Assembly (NCBI GenBank): GCA_964057225.1
Contig: OZ059897.1
Location: forward strand, 7,750,001-7,814,000
From: Auanema rhodensis
Lineage: Eukaryota; Nematoda; Chromadorea; Rhabditida; Rhabditidae
Length of the DNA stretch: 64,000 nt
Direction of reading: 5' to 3'
Positions 24,601-36,153 of this stretch are shown here, piece by piece (positions within the stretch are counted from its first letter, which is position 1; each line of letters starts with the position of its first letter). The notes under the pieces were generated by a model. It was not told the origin of the DNA. It worked only from the letters and a program-made list of their open reading frames with translations, and ran no database searches. The position numbers were made by a program, and so were the translations under genes.

Positions 24601-26675
24601 ATAGAATAAATACAAGAACGGTTTTCTCTTTCAAACTATTTGAGGGAACAAGAAATTTTGTCTTAAACTAAGTCAATAAGACGATTAAAAAGGTCAAAAT
24701 AAAAAAGAAAATCAGTTTTTGATCAACAAATACAAGAATCAGTTTATAAATAAAAACTTTCCTGATTCTTATTAATAAAAAAATGATTGAAAGAAATAGA
24801 GTAAGAGAGAAAAAGACAACATTTAGACATTTAGAATATTGATTCTGCTTAGTGGCACGAAGCAAGGGAAAGCAAAAATAAGAGAAACATAGAGAAAAGA
24901 AGAGATAAAAAGAAAACAAAAAGAGAGGAAGAGAAAAAGAGAGTTGCACTAGAAAGAGACAGTAAACATGAAGTGGTCATACTGTTTTTTTTCCATTCAT
25001 ATAGTATATAGTATAACGTTTAAGTCTCTCCTACCTTCTTTTTCTCCCTCTCTTTCTCTCCCCCACTCCTCCATGCATGTACATATAACCTACCCTCGCT
25101 ATCTCTCACTGTCATTCAATTATTTTCTTTTTATCTCTCACTTGCTTACCCTGATATTCCTTTTACTGTCTCTCTCTTTAGTTTCTTATGGTATATCAAG
25201 TCGTTTTGTGTGTTTGGAATGACTTGAGAGATAAACTGACTGACAGCTGACTACATACATACATTCCAGCTGCATGCATACGACAGTTAAGACGAAGAAA
25301 AGTGAAGAAGAAGAAGAAGAAAAAGAACTGAGTTCGTATAGGGTAGAAAGCGACATGGTCCAATTGAAATAGCTGTAATGCTTTCCTTAGTCATAACGAT
25401 GGAACGCTGCAGCGTGCATGCAAATGTCAGAACAATGCTTGCAGGTCAAATAGTGTAAGAGAAGTGAGAAAAGACAATAAGCGCTCGTGTTATAGTTGCA
25501 AAACATGTAAAATCTGAATAACATGTATGTTTCAATACAAAACAGTCACACTATCAGTAAAGCATAAGTGGTACTCATTCCAGGCATTCTTTCCAGCTTA
25601 ACAACACATTAGCATATACTTATATGTATGTGTAATCACGCCAATGGTTGTAGTAATATAGAACGAAATTCACGGGACGCTAATATCCTTGATATATTTT
25701 CATTTTTATTCAAAAAGAAATAAAGATCGGTTGAGTTGGTTGCTATCACAACTAGTATACAAGCAACAAACCTACTCATAATGAGAATGAATAAAATAAA
25801 TTGTATAATGTTTCATGAAGCATATAGTAATTTTGTGAGAAAAAAAATTTATAAAAAAAAAACAAAATCATTCAAAACAAAATAAATATTTTGTTTCAAA
25901 AATTTACTTTTTTTTTATAAAATAAAATAAATAAATTAGCATGCTATGTATGTTTTTTTTTTCAGTGCTGTATTATCAACACATCCCAAATTTTGAAGTT
26001 GATAATCGACTCGAGCTGGTGAGATGAAACGAAAAAATTTCAAATTTTCAACGTAATTTTGGGTAACGGAAATTGCCAAAACTAGTGAATAATCTCTTGA
26101 ATTATTATAAATATATATTTATAATATATTGTGAGATAGTAATATGCATATAAACATAATAGAAAATTGAAAATGTGATTAATGATTTACTTAGGCAAAT
26201 TGCTTCAATTTTCCTACTCCCCGAGTTAGATCAATTCTAAATAAGATGGAAATCTAATGATCCGAATTCAAAAAAAAGTCATCTAAATCAACTATGTAAC
26301 TAAAACCTAAATATTTTTCTAATATTATAGTATATCATATATTATATAACACATAAATATATATGTACATATATTTTATAATAATAGCGTCGAACGGGAA
26401 GAAACAAACTACAAAATATGGAAAATATTGAGAAAAAAAAAGGAATTGGAGATCACAAACACTGAAAAAAGTTCCTGTTGTTATAGTGGAGAAAAATATA
26501 TTATAATTATTTTATGGATTTCTTACATCTTTGTGGATATGTGCTAAATTTTGTCTAAAGAAAACTGCAGGAAAATCAAAAATCGTACTGACTCATTAAG
26601 TAGTCTGTTGAATAGGCCCAAAAGTTGGATGTTATCTTGGAATTCTGACCTCAATACTCACATCTCAAACTGAAT

Positions 26676-26695
26676 ATGGGCAAAGTTCAATCGCG
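26676..26695 (+). other. Possible alternative first exon (MGKVQS)
   Basis: An ATG opens a 20-nt frame encoding MGKVQS plus two bases, followed by a strong donor CG|GTATGT. The phase fits the exon at 34589, about 8 kb downstream. A Met-Gly start would allow N-myristoylation. The evidence is only start, donor and phase, and chance is quite possible. Confidence 0.2.
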
Positions 26696-27409
26696 GTATG
26701 TCAAAACTTAGCGATAAACGTAGTACTTGAGTGAAAGGAGATGCTGTACTCAAAAAATAATGAGGTAACGATAACATAATTGAATAAAAAGGTTTAAAAA
26801 TGTTTGATGAAACGTTAGAAGAAATTTTAAAATATCACGAACATCTACTAGATGTTATAGGTAAATGCGACTAGTATGTCCTTGAGCTCAAGATGAACCG
26901 TAAAAAAATGACATGATGTCCATCAATAAAGAGAGGAAAGGATGAACATCAGAGAAAGTCATGTAGAAAATGGCTAAGAGGTAGTCTGAAGATAGTCGTG
27001 AACCTAAATGATGACCCTGTAGGATGTTATGGTTCATTTAGCGTTCATGTTTCTTGTAATTAGGTATTGTTTCCAGTCATTCAACAGCTGGATGATGAAT
27101 AAAGCATCTTTTAACGAATAGCAAGGTATTGTTTGAAGTTAAAAGAAAAACTGAATGAAAATTGGATACAAATGGAAAATCTGTTCATTCATTGTTATTA
27201 TTCATCAAAAATTATTTAGTATTTGTGATGAGACAAACATTTGACTAGATACATATGCATATGGTTTGAGCTTGACTGACTACTACTTGCTGGAATGCCT
27301 GCAGCTCGGACAGAATTTTTTTCGTTTTAGCCCAATAACTTGCTTTTTTTTACTTCTACTATTTCTAAAAAATGTACAATAAGTAAGAAAAAAATATCTG
27401 CTAAGAAAG

Positions 27410-27446
27410 TGAGTGAGAGAGAGAGAGAGAGAAAGAGAGCGAGAGA
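27410..27446. repeat. GA microsatellite
   Basis: GA-rich tract with a pure central GA run. Confidence 0.88.
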
Positions 27447-27917
27447 TCTTCATATTTTTGAGTTCATCTACATGTATTTATGATCTTGATTATACAACAT
27501 GGTCACGGGAGCTGCAGAACAAATATTTTTCAAAATCTCATATCCCATTCTTGAAAAATCATTATCTTTCCACATATTGTTTTTATAATTCGTAACTTTA
27601 TATTCTATAAAATGTATTAAAATAACCAATTAACAACTAATCATTTGAAGTTATATCGTATTTTGAGATTGAATGTCATGTTGCGTTATTGTATTAAAGA
27701 AAAAAAAACTTATTTGCCATTGATTTTTCGTTTCTTTTCTTTTTATTTATACATATAGTCTTCGTTGCAAGAAAAAAAGAGAAGAAAAACGAAAAGCTTG
27801 TTTATCTTTCATAAACACCTCAACCCTTTTTCGGTTAGATGCTCTCAAATCCACAGCTTTTTTACATTCAACATGTGTCGTGCTCTCTAAGCTTTAAGGT
27901 CAAGTCTAAGCCATAAT

Positions 27918-27955
27918 ATGGGCTCAACAACGGCATCGGATAAGCAACCTGATTG
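27918..27955 (+). other. Possible alternative first exon (MGSTTASDKQPD)
   Basis: An ATG opens a 38-nt frame encoding MGSTTASDKQPD plus two bases, followed by the donor TTG|GTGAGA. It has the same exit phase as the candidate at 26676 and would also fit the exon at 34589. It starts Met-Gly-Ser, again a possible myristoylation start. It rests on start, donor and phase alone. Confidence 0.22.
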
Positions 27956-28956
27956 GTGAGAAGTGGGCGTTTTGGGGTTGGAAGGCCAACCTGCTTGCCG
28001 TCCCAAAAACATTTTGCTTCAAAAATTCTCAATGTGTGACCATCTGCTCTGTCTCTCTCTCCATCCATCGTCTCATTATGGCTTGTTGAATCAAATCGAT
28101 TCGTTTTCCTTGCCTCAATACTGCTACTGATGTTGATTTGAGTTTTAAAATAAGATTTGTAAATATTAAAAACGCAATGAATTGATTATACACGTGTGAG
28201 AGAATGAGTGAAATGGAGAGATAGGCAGAGAGAAATGTAAGGTGAAGAATTGATTCTTCAATATTATTTCGACTTCTTGATAATATTTATTTTTAAAATG
28301 ACGTAATTAAACAAATCAACACTCTTTCTGTTTAATTTTATTAGTAGTACCGGCTATATGCATGTATATTCATGTGTGTATGTGTGTCACCTGAAACCTA
28401 CTGCTGATATTCAATGTTCAGCTTTTGCCCAGCCATATCATCTGACATCATTTGAATTTTTTCTGTTTTCCATATTTTTTTGTGTTTTTCTTCAAATTTG
28501 TCTTTTCTCTCCTTTATTCCATTCTGTTTTCTTTTCAATATTTTCTCACTGATCTCTATTTTTCAAAATTTTTTCATCTCTATATACATATATGCATGTA
28601 TATTTATGTGTAGTGAAAAAAGAAAAAAAAAGGAAATCTATTTTAGAAATTTAGCTTAAGAAGTATATGGAAATGAAAATTCAGCATCTCATCTCATAGA
28701 CCTCTTCAATCTTACTCTTTGGACCAAAGATTATCGAAGAAGCTACTTTTCTCTTCCATCTTTTTGAAAATAATTTAGGAAAAGCTAGTTGTTTTCTTCC
28801 AATCCCTAACCAAATATACGAAATATAATTGCCAACAGCCATCACTTTTACGTGTATTCCTCTTCCGTTTCAAAACTTTCTGCAAATGTATTGAGAATGA
28901 CGAATGTGCTTGGCTCCTCGAAACCATTATATTAGCTCAACATGAGCAGTACTTAC

Positions 28957-29110
28957 GGTTCGAGAAGTTTTTCCTTCCGCTTTTGGAAACATCTTCCCTT
29001 TCTCGTCCCTCCCACATCGTTTTTCTCAATAACCTCCCGCTCCACGCTATCCGATAATCGTGGTTAACCAGACTTTTGTCGTATCTCTGAATTCTCAGTT
29101 TGCTTTCCAT
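28957..29110 (-). CDS. Candidate first coding exon of an unrecognised minus-strand gene
   Basis: An ATG at 29110 opens 51 codons ending in a strong donor, AACC|GTAAGT. The translation is basic and not very repetitive (MESKLRIQRYDKSLVNHDYR at the start; KSGRKNFSN at the end). The exit phase would fit a candidate exon beginning at 20945, but that would need an 8-kb intron. No family was recognised. The strand is purine-rich, which lowers stop frequency, so a chance frame is a real alternative. Confidence 0.3.
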
Positions 29111-32100
29111 CCTATGAAACTAATTTTTTAAACAAAACGATTCGAACGAGTTGACATGGTCTCTAATCCGTTCAGCTAGTTAACAAAGGATGGAAGTAGG
29201 ACATTTATGTTCTTCGAATTTCTAAATAAGAAATACAACGGAAGTACCATCTGTATAGCTGTTCATTGAAAGTAAAAAAAACCATGCGGCTTCTGCAGAC
29301 ATGAAAATCATCAAGTGTATCACAGCAACATGCTCATCTATAATACTTGATCAGCATCTCGATTCTTGATGATACATTGAAATTACGAATTTCTTTGTTT
29401 CTATTTTATTGCTTTTATTTCCTACTATTCTTAATTTCTCTTCAATTTCTCTTCAAATTTCTGATCTTTCTTCACTTCCGATCGTTTTTCCCTCAAAGCC
29501 CTGACACTCGTTTCGTCTGACCTATCAATAACAACAATTGCTTCTCGATATTTTTGTTCATATCTCCCTCATTAACTTTTAATTTTCTTTTTTTTTCTGT
29601 TGTAAAGTTAATGATTATCTTTTAATTATCTGTTGAATACTTTTTTATTCATTCTAATCCACATTCATCGTCTTCGTAATTGTTTTTTTTCATTCTCAAT
29701 GTCTATTTCAGTATTATACCTTCATTTCTTCGTTTTTATTTTTAAATTCTTATCACATATTTGAAAATTTGTTTTGCAATCTCTCTTTGAACGTCGACAA
29801 TTTTCTTTTCATCTAGCTATTAATTTACTTCGTTTTGAATCAAAACCTTCTATTTCGTAGTTCTCAACTTGGTTCACTGCATAATAGTTCTTATCATGTT
29901 ATGTTACACTTCTTACTCTTTTTTTAAGTTACTTAACCTTACAATATGGATATTATTTCAAAAACACACTTCGTTGATAGCTTGAGAAGAACATAACCCA
30001 GTGATTCTTGCTCAAGATAAGTATTCGTATACAATGAACTTTCTGAAAAGAAGCTGCTCGAACAACCGAATTTTTTGAAACAACAAGCATCACGCTAATG
30101 TAAGCATTCTGAGTGTTAAATTTTCAATGAAAAGTACGAAAACCGCCTTACTGAACATGTCTATCAAGCAAAAATAAAAAAAGCTTCCGTGTTTATATTG
30201 AAATTCACGTGGAATTAGAGTAAAACTTTATTTTTATAAAGATAACTTAAGTTTCTCAATGTGTAACTGACCGTTTTTCTATTTTCTCTTTCACTTTCAT
30301 CAATAGACGCCCTTTGAAAGTTGGCCTATTACGTTAATAGCCTTTTATCAATGTCATCTTCATCGATGTTATGTAGTTGTCGTTTTTACAGCCTCAAAAC
30401 TTCCATTAAGCTGTTTACAACAAATTTCATGGATAACACGTAGTCTTGTAATTCATAGATACTCAGCTCATCTCTTTATCCCTTTCTTATATTTTGCTTT
30501 TGTTTCTCTGCAATAAATGAATCTTATATCACGGACGTGAGCTAGAGGTCAGACAGTCTTTGGTGCTTTTTCTAAATTGTCATTGGGCATGTACATGAAA
30601 GTGTCTGACTATCTGCTGATTGATGAACTTAGAGACTTTTTCACTCGGGACTGCTACATAACGAAAATTGTAATTCAGAGTCGTCCTCATAACATTATAC
30701 TTTCATGCTAACATTCAGTTTTACAATTTATGCTCCGTTCTATCCAAAAGATATATTTTTTTCATCCTTGTCAGCATTATTTACTCAAATTCATTCACAC
30801 AACTTCTTGAAAATGCTGAGTTTTAGAAGATGTTGACAAACACATGACGACGTCACATATCCCAAGTTTGAAACACAAAAATGTCCTTCATCCATTCTTT
30901 ATTATCATTGCTTTTCGTTGTTTTTTTTCGGGCGTCTTTTTCTCAATTGAGCACAAGAGCAAGCTCAGTCTATTCAACAAAACTATTGCTGCAATTCCTT
31001 CTCTATCCAAGCCAACAGACTTGTCATCTATGCAAGGAAAATCTTTATTTCAACTCAACTAGCAACATTGTTCGTGATATTCGAACGTGTCAAATTCATT
31101 GTATTTGCCTCCTCTATTCTGATATCGCACTTACCCGTGGGGCCGATTTAGTCAGTTTGCAGAATACTTTTTCATTTTTTGCCTCAAAATCCATTCAAAT
31201 GTAGCTCTTTGTAAAACTATAAATCATTTGATGAGTTCACATGAACTGTTGCTTTTGATACTTTTTGAATGCCTTTCATGATTTGAACACCAAAAAGTTC
31301 TCACGTCAAGCTCATTGCCAACGTAGCAATCGATTTCAAGTCGAATTGACTCAGAAGGGCAATTAATTGCTTCATAATTACAGAAAACTTTGTATTTTCT
31401 CTCCAACTACCAATTTTTACTATATAATATTATTAAAACAGCTTCAAAACTCAAAATTCTAATTGAAAAGTATTAATTTTCTTTTGAAGTTTGAAGTTTT
31501 TCTCTGAACAATATGCTTTTCTGTAAAAATCTCGTTAAACTTTCTCAAGACATTTATGGTTGTATGGAAAGTATAACTATTGCACGAGGACGTTAGGCTA
31601 TACTGGCAGCAAAGATGCCATTGAAGGCTGCAATATGCGCCTTTGAATCATGTTTCATTTTATTATTAAGTTTGATAAGAAGCGGTTGTTTTCATAGCTT
31701 TTTCTACCTCATTTTTCTACCTCGTCTTTCATTTCTTTTTTTTTTTAATGTGAGCAAGATAACGAATTATATATTTATTCTATGTTTTACATATATTCTT
31801 ATGTTATATATTGTTTACTATTCATCTCGTTTTGCACATATCATCTAAATCCTTTCTTTTCTCATTCTTTTTATCTCTTCATTCATCTCTTCTTCCTCCC
31901 CTCTCTACATTCCATTCGCTATTTTACCCTCACGTTCTCTACACCTTCTTTTCCTTTTTTAGCTGTTGCATCTTCTTTCATATTTGTCCTCTTTCACTAT
32001 TTTGTCTTTCTTATGTATGAGAGTCTATTAAATAAGAAAAAAAGAAAGAAGCTAATGATAGCAAAAGCCATCAGCAGAGAAGACATAACTGGTCTAAACA

Positions 32101-32983
32101 GCTGCTTAAGTTGTTCTGTTTTTTGTTGTCATTCATTTCATGTTACCATTAGAAGAATTTAATTGATGAAACATTACTATTTCAATTCGGATGTTCTAAG
32201 AAACCAATAAAGAACAATTTTTTTAGTCTTCGTTCTCCTCTTCTAGCATTCATAATAATCTTATAAACTTTTTTGGTGTCGTTGGCAAGAATGTGAAGGA
32301 GAATATAGAAAAGTTTCCATTTCCTGTGTGTTGGCACCCTCTCGTCTTTGCCATCATCGTCAAAGCTCTTCTTCAAGACCATTATTGCATTCATTTGTCT
32401 TCATCGTTCGCTGCATCTTTGGGTTTTTCTTTTATTTAACCTCCCTATCTATCTTTATTTAATGAAAGAAATATTTTTACTGTACATTTTTGCCACTCTT
32501 TTGTTTTTTTCCGGATATAACAAAAGAAGTTTGTTGTTTTGTTTTTCAATACGCTTTTTTAAGATTCGCCCGTATAACTTCTGATATTTGAACTATTTAT
32601 GACGATTTTCATATACGGATATATAACTTATTGTCTTTTAAATCTCAAAGTTCATTTGCGATTAATAGCATATAAATATGTTTCGAATTCAATTATTGCT
32701 AGCCTCCTTATGCTGCTATCTGGTTAACTGATTCCAAAATTAATTTATTATTGTTCCTTTCACGAATATGCGAAATCGTACTAAGAAACCAGGTGATATT
32801 GATAAAACCATATTCCCCCAGGCCATTCTTTTCAGCCATCTACGAAATTCATTTTTTTTTTAATTTCTCTTATTGTTGTAGTATAAACTTAAATAACTTG
32901 GAAAAAACTGCAAAATGGTTGCAAACACATCGCTTGCAGATAATATCAAGACGATTTCAAATTTTTAAATTGTTCTTTCACTC

Positions 32984-33029
32984 TTTGGATTGTTAAGTTA
33001 TGTATGTATACATAACTTAACAATCCAAA
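32984..33029. repeat. Perfect 22-bp-arm palindrome
   Basis: Left arm 32984-33005 and right arm 33008-33029 are exact reverse complements over 22 bp with a 2-nt centre (GT). The arm begins TTTGGATTGTTAAG. Base pairing stops at the next base on both sides. The 2-nt spacer is too small for a microRNA precursor loop. Confidence 0.96.
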
Positions 33030-33367
33030 TTTTCACAAAAATCAATCAATGCAATCCACTATGCTTTTGTGACGTCAAAAAATGTAAAATAAAGCCGTCA
33101 CATTTGCTAACGTGAATGACGTGGAATTTTCATAAAGCTCATTTGCATATTACGAATGCTTCATTTATTTTGAAATGCTATTACATATTGCATTCTACAC
33201 CTTTTTCGCAATGGTCCAGCTCGAATTTCATGCAGAGCATAATATTTAACCGTATATGATTTAGATGTTGAATTATAGAAGAAAACAGTTAAAACACAGG
33301 AAACGCGCTCTTACGCCAAAAATTTCTGACCCAATGGGATAAAATTAACATTTTTGTTCATACTTGA

Positions 33368-33652
33368 CTATTCAAGCGCCAAAGTCGAATGGTTGTTAAG
33401 ATGACCTAGTTCTGTACTTGGTACTTTCACCTCATTCATATAATAACCGGAGGGTGGTGGGTCATTTTGATTATTTTTTTCGATTGAATGTCTTTTTTCA
33501 TCAATGTTCAGGTGATTACTGAACCTGTAATTTTGATTAAACACCATAGATGGCTGAACAGAAATGCCGCAAGTTTCTTCCTGTTTCTCATCGAGATTAT
33601 TTGTTGTCTGCTCTTGTTGTGATTGTGAGAATTTTTTTGTTTTATTAGTAGA
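33368..33652 (-). other. Possible Gln/Asn-rich coding exon
   Basis: About 95 codons are open on the minus strand, ending at a TAG. The translation is hydrophilic and Gln/Asn/Ser-rich (NNQNDPPPSGYYMNEVKVPS). The first ATG in frame encodes MVFNQNYRFSN and would give only about 59 residues. No clear acceptor was found upstream. It could be the last exon of a gene, a decayed exon, or chance. Confidence 0.28.
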
Positions 33653-34044
33653 CAAATTAGTTCTTCAATCTAACTTAAATTATTTATATCCATCAACTTT
33701 AAAACAGGTTAGCAGTCTTTGCTACTCTGTCATTTGGCACTTTCTGAAACCTCAACGTTTGCTATCAAGCTTTCTTCTTCTTTAAATCTAGTCAGTTCTG
33801 GGTGACCAGCTCCTCAGGTTTCAAGGTTAAACGCTCTGTTCACTTGGTCGTTCATCGTTGAATCAAGTTCTGAAGTTTTGTTGTTGCTAGTTTTCTTTTG
33901 ATATCTAGTATGCTTTCTAATCCTTCATTGCTATGAATCTATTGAATTTTCCACACTTCAAATGTTATTCTTAATCTCTGATTTCGCTAAATTATCGTTT
34001 GTGGTGTCTGATGTTCTGATTTGCCTTTCTTTCAGGAAAAGGAA

Positions 34045-34800
34045 ATGAGCAGTGTTATGGACTCTTTAACCAGCCGTTTGACGGCCACCACCATATCATC
34101 AGCATCGAAGGCTAAAGTAAGTGTTTTCTCGTTCAAAAAATAAACTTATACTGACCTTACGTGCTTGCTTTCTAAGCTGCACCATAAATACTACTTATGT
34201 TTGATAAGAATTTATTTTAACTTTTCGGTTTTTTATGTGTTGAACACACAGCTCTACTTCGTATTCTCTGTTTAGTTTCTATAACTAAAAAACTTTTTTT
34301 TATAGATTACTATTCCCGTTTTGCTATATTATGAAACCTCCTCTTCTTCACCTATCTATCTATTTATTGATTTTTCATAATATTCTGTTTCAGCCTCGTC
34401 AGAATAAGGGAACCGCTGGGGAAGATTCTCTGAACTCTAGTAAGAAGTCGTCTCGACTTATTCCAGCCAAGTAAGTCATTTCAATCCCAAACGCAGTTCC
34501 GTTTCCTGGATGCTCAAATTTGTTCCTCTCGTCAATAGAAAATGCTTTTTGGTCATCCTCCGTTAAAATTTTGAAATTTGTACTTCAGCTGCGGTTTTAA
34601 ACTTGGATCCTTGCGATCACGAATTGGCATGGGAACTGTACCGAAGATGATTGCTGCCGAAAAGATCAATCATGAAACGGACGAAGGACGAAAAGAGTTC
34701 TACTATCAAGTAGGATTAGAAGAAAATTCTGAAATCTAACTTGCAAACTATTTTCCAGGTCTGCTACCTAATTCAGAAAAAGCTGAATGTCTCGGTGTAA
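34045..34800 (+). CDS. Small basic protein of unknown function
   Basis: Four exons with agreeing phases: 34036-34116, 34394-34470, 34589-34709 and 34759-34800. The first ATG in frame is at 34045 and gives 103 residues. The frame is open back to the acceptor at 34035 (TTTCTTTCAG), so this exon could be internal, with coding exons further upstream. The N-terminal half is Ser/Thr/Lys-rich. The C-terminal half is more protein-like, with GFKLGSLRSRIGMGTVPKMI and a final IQKKLNVSV. There is no signal peptide, membrane helix or known motif. Splice sites are strong (GTAAGT donors, TTTCAG and TTTCCAG acceptors), so I consider the gene real. I do not recognise the family. Confidence 0.75.
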
Positions 34801-35473
34801 ATAGTTACTACATGGCCTCAAGCGTTATACAAATCTGTTTTCTACAAAAATTCTTTATATGCAATTTTTATCTTTCAAAAATTTCTTGTCTTCATTTTAT
34901 ATCCACTAACAACTTGTCGTTTTATTATTTTAATTCTTTCCAATCAATTGGGGTACAATGACTGTACTCAGTGGAGATAGTTACTATCCTCGTTTCCTTT
35001 TTTGATCTATTGTTTTGTGTTCTTCATCTTCTTCGACCTTTATCTTCTTGTCAATTCTTCTAGTTTACACTAACCATTTGAATTTGTACTTTGAATTATC
35101 CATATGTACGATCAACTTCGAAGGGTTTTTATCTATAATGATACTGAAACTGTTCTTGGCGCACCCGTGCTCTACCAATTGCAAGGGATCACTACGAGCT
35201 TTCGTATCTTTTACAACATTTTTGTGTTGATCTCCCAGTTTAACTCTTATTGAATACGGGAAAATGGACAATAAATGTTCAATAACTAGCCATATATATA
35301 AATATATATATTTAAGTTGAAATTGTTTTAGTTGTTATTTGCTTTCTGTAATGAACTTCACTTTATTTCAGTTTTATTGCATTATACAAAAACACAGAAT
35401 TTGGAAATTCACGAATTGCCAGCATTGATTTTGTTGTGAATTTTATTGTAGTTATAGCATCTTTTCGTGCAGT
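34801..35473. other. Intergenic region between two small plus-strand genes
   Basis: No further exon. A likely poly(A) signal AATAAA near 35269 would give a 3' UTR of about 470 nt for the preceding gene. GTGCAG at 35467-35472 just before the next ATG is a plausible trans-splice acceptor. Confidence 0.4.
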
Positions 35474-36094
35474 ATGAAGTTCCTTATTGCTGTTTTCTTC
35501 TGTGCCCTAACTGGTTAGTAAGCTGGTAAATGTCTTCAAACTTCATTTAAAATTTTAGTTAGTGAATCATTGAGAATTCCCTTGCTCCTTGGAGATTTAA
35601 CAATCGGAAAAAGAGATGATGGAAAGGTAATTGATTTTCAAAACAATTATTTCAGCTTTAGATTTAAATTTAAGGTTGATATTAATGTTTCAAATAACTT
35701 GAATGTAGGAGGCTTTGGAGCTGGTCGTAACACAACGTTTACTGTTTCCAATGATACTTTCTTAGTGAATGGTTAAAATACTTGTTTTATTCACTTTTAG
35801 ATGTTTTTCTTTCAGACAATGCTCACGTAACTACTAACGGATCTCGCCACGAACTCTCGTCTCAAACTGGATTTGTCGATGATGAGGTTAAAGTTGAAGG
35901 CAATGCAAGCATCAATAATCAAAAAATCAGAGTTCGTTCTTATTTTTATTTCTTGTAAACTTCATTTTCGAAAAGAATAGAATATTTTCAAACTAATCCT
36001 TTCTTTTTTTCTGCAGATGGGCTTAGGCGAAAATGGACAACACTTTATCGGCGATGTTGCAAGTGCCATCAAGAATAATACCAAGAAGCAATAA
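35474..36094 (+). CDS. Small secreted protein, unknown function
   Basis: Five exons (35474-35513, 35559-35626, 35675-35771, 35816-35931, 36017-36094) encode 132 residues. The ATG is one base after a GTGCAG acceptor. A signal peptide is clear (MKFLIAVFFCALTVSES). The mature chain has no cysteine and is rich in Asn, Val, Asp and Gly with alternating hydrophobic positions (INVSNNLNVGGFGAGRNTTF). Several Asn-X-Ser/Thr sequons make N-glycosylation possible. It ends KNNTKKQ. A poly(A) signal AATAAA lies at 36148-36153. The donor after exon 4 (GTTCGT) is weak, but the phase fits. No family was recognised. Confidence 0.86.
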
Positions 36095-36153
36095 CTTAAA
36101 ATATTTTTACTTGAAGAGATATCATTTTTTTGACTGCTGTGAATGACAATAAA

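Larger units (their letters stand above)
16665..26675. other. Long low-complexity, gene-poor stretch
   Basis: About 10 kb with no firmly supported gene. Repeated GA, TC, CA and TA tracts and A-rich sequence open spurious frames on both strands. One possible minus-strand exon starts at 20945 after GCGTAG and reads KEAMRGHVLSNLCC onward; it is discussed under findings. Nothing else met a splice-site plus phase test. Confidence 0.5.
26696..32983. other. Gene-poor stretch with a few exon candidates
   Basis: Mostly AT-rich sequence with a GA tract at 27410-27446 and T/C-rich sequence at 28.4-29.8 and 31.6-32.6 kb. Only isolated exon candidates are seen (27918-27955 plus, 28957-29110 minus). The frames over the T-rich parts encode Phe/Leu/Ser-rich low-complexity chains and are not accepted. 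Confidence 0.45.

Noticed and set aside
24092-25222. Frames rich in Lys/Arg/Glu or Phe/Ser
   Set aside because: They overlie GA and TC tracts on both strands and have no splice support.
27868-28068. Minus-strand frame of 66 codons (RIFEAKCFWDGK)
   Set aside because: No acceptor (the upstream sequence is purine-rich) and no start context; the opposite-strand exon candidate is at least as good.
30844-31204. Overlapping plus-strand frames, one starting with a hydrophobic stretch like a signal peptide
   Set aside because: T-rich DNA makes Phe/Leu/Ser runs. No acceptor, no poly(A) signal and no familiar cysteine pattern.
31615-32584. Several long plus-strand frames rich in Phe, Ser and Leu
   Set aside because: They overlap in different frames over T/C-rich low-complexity DNA, a composition artefact.
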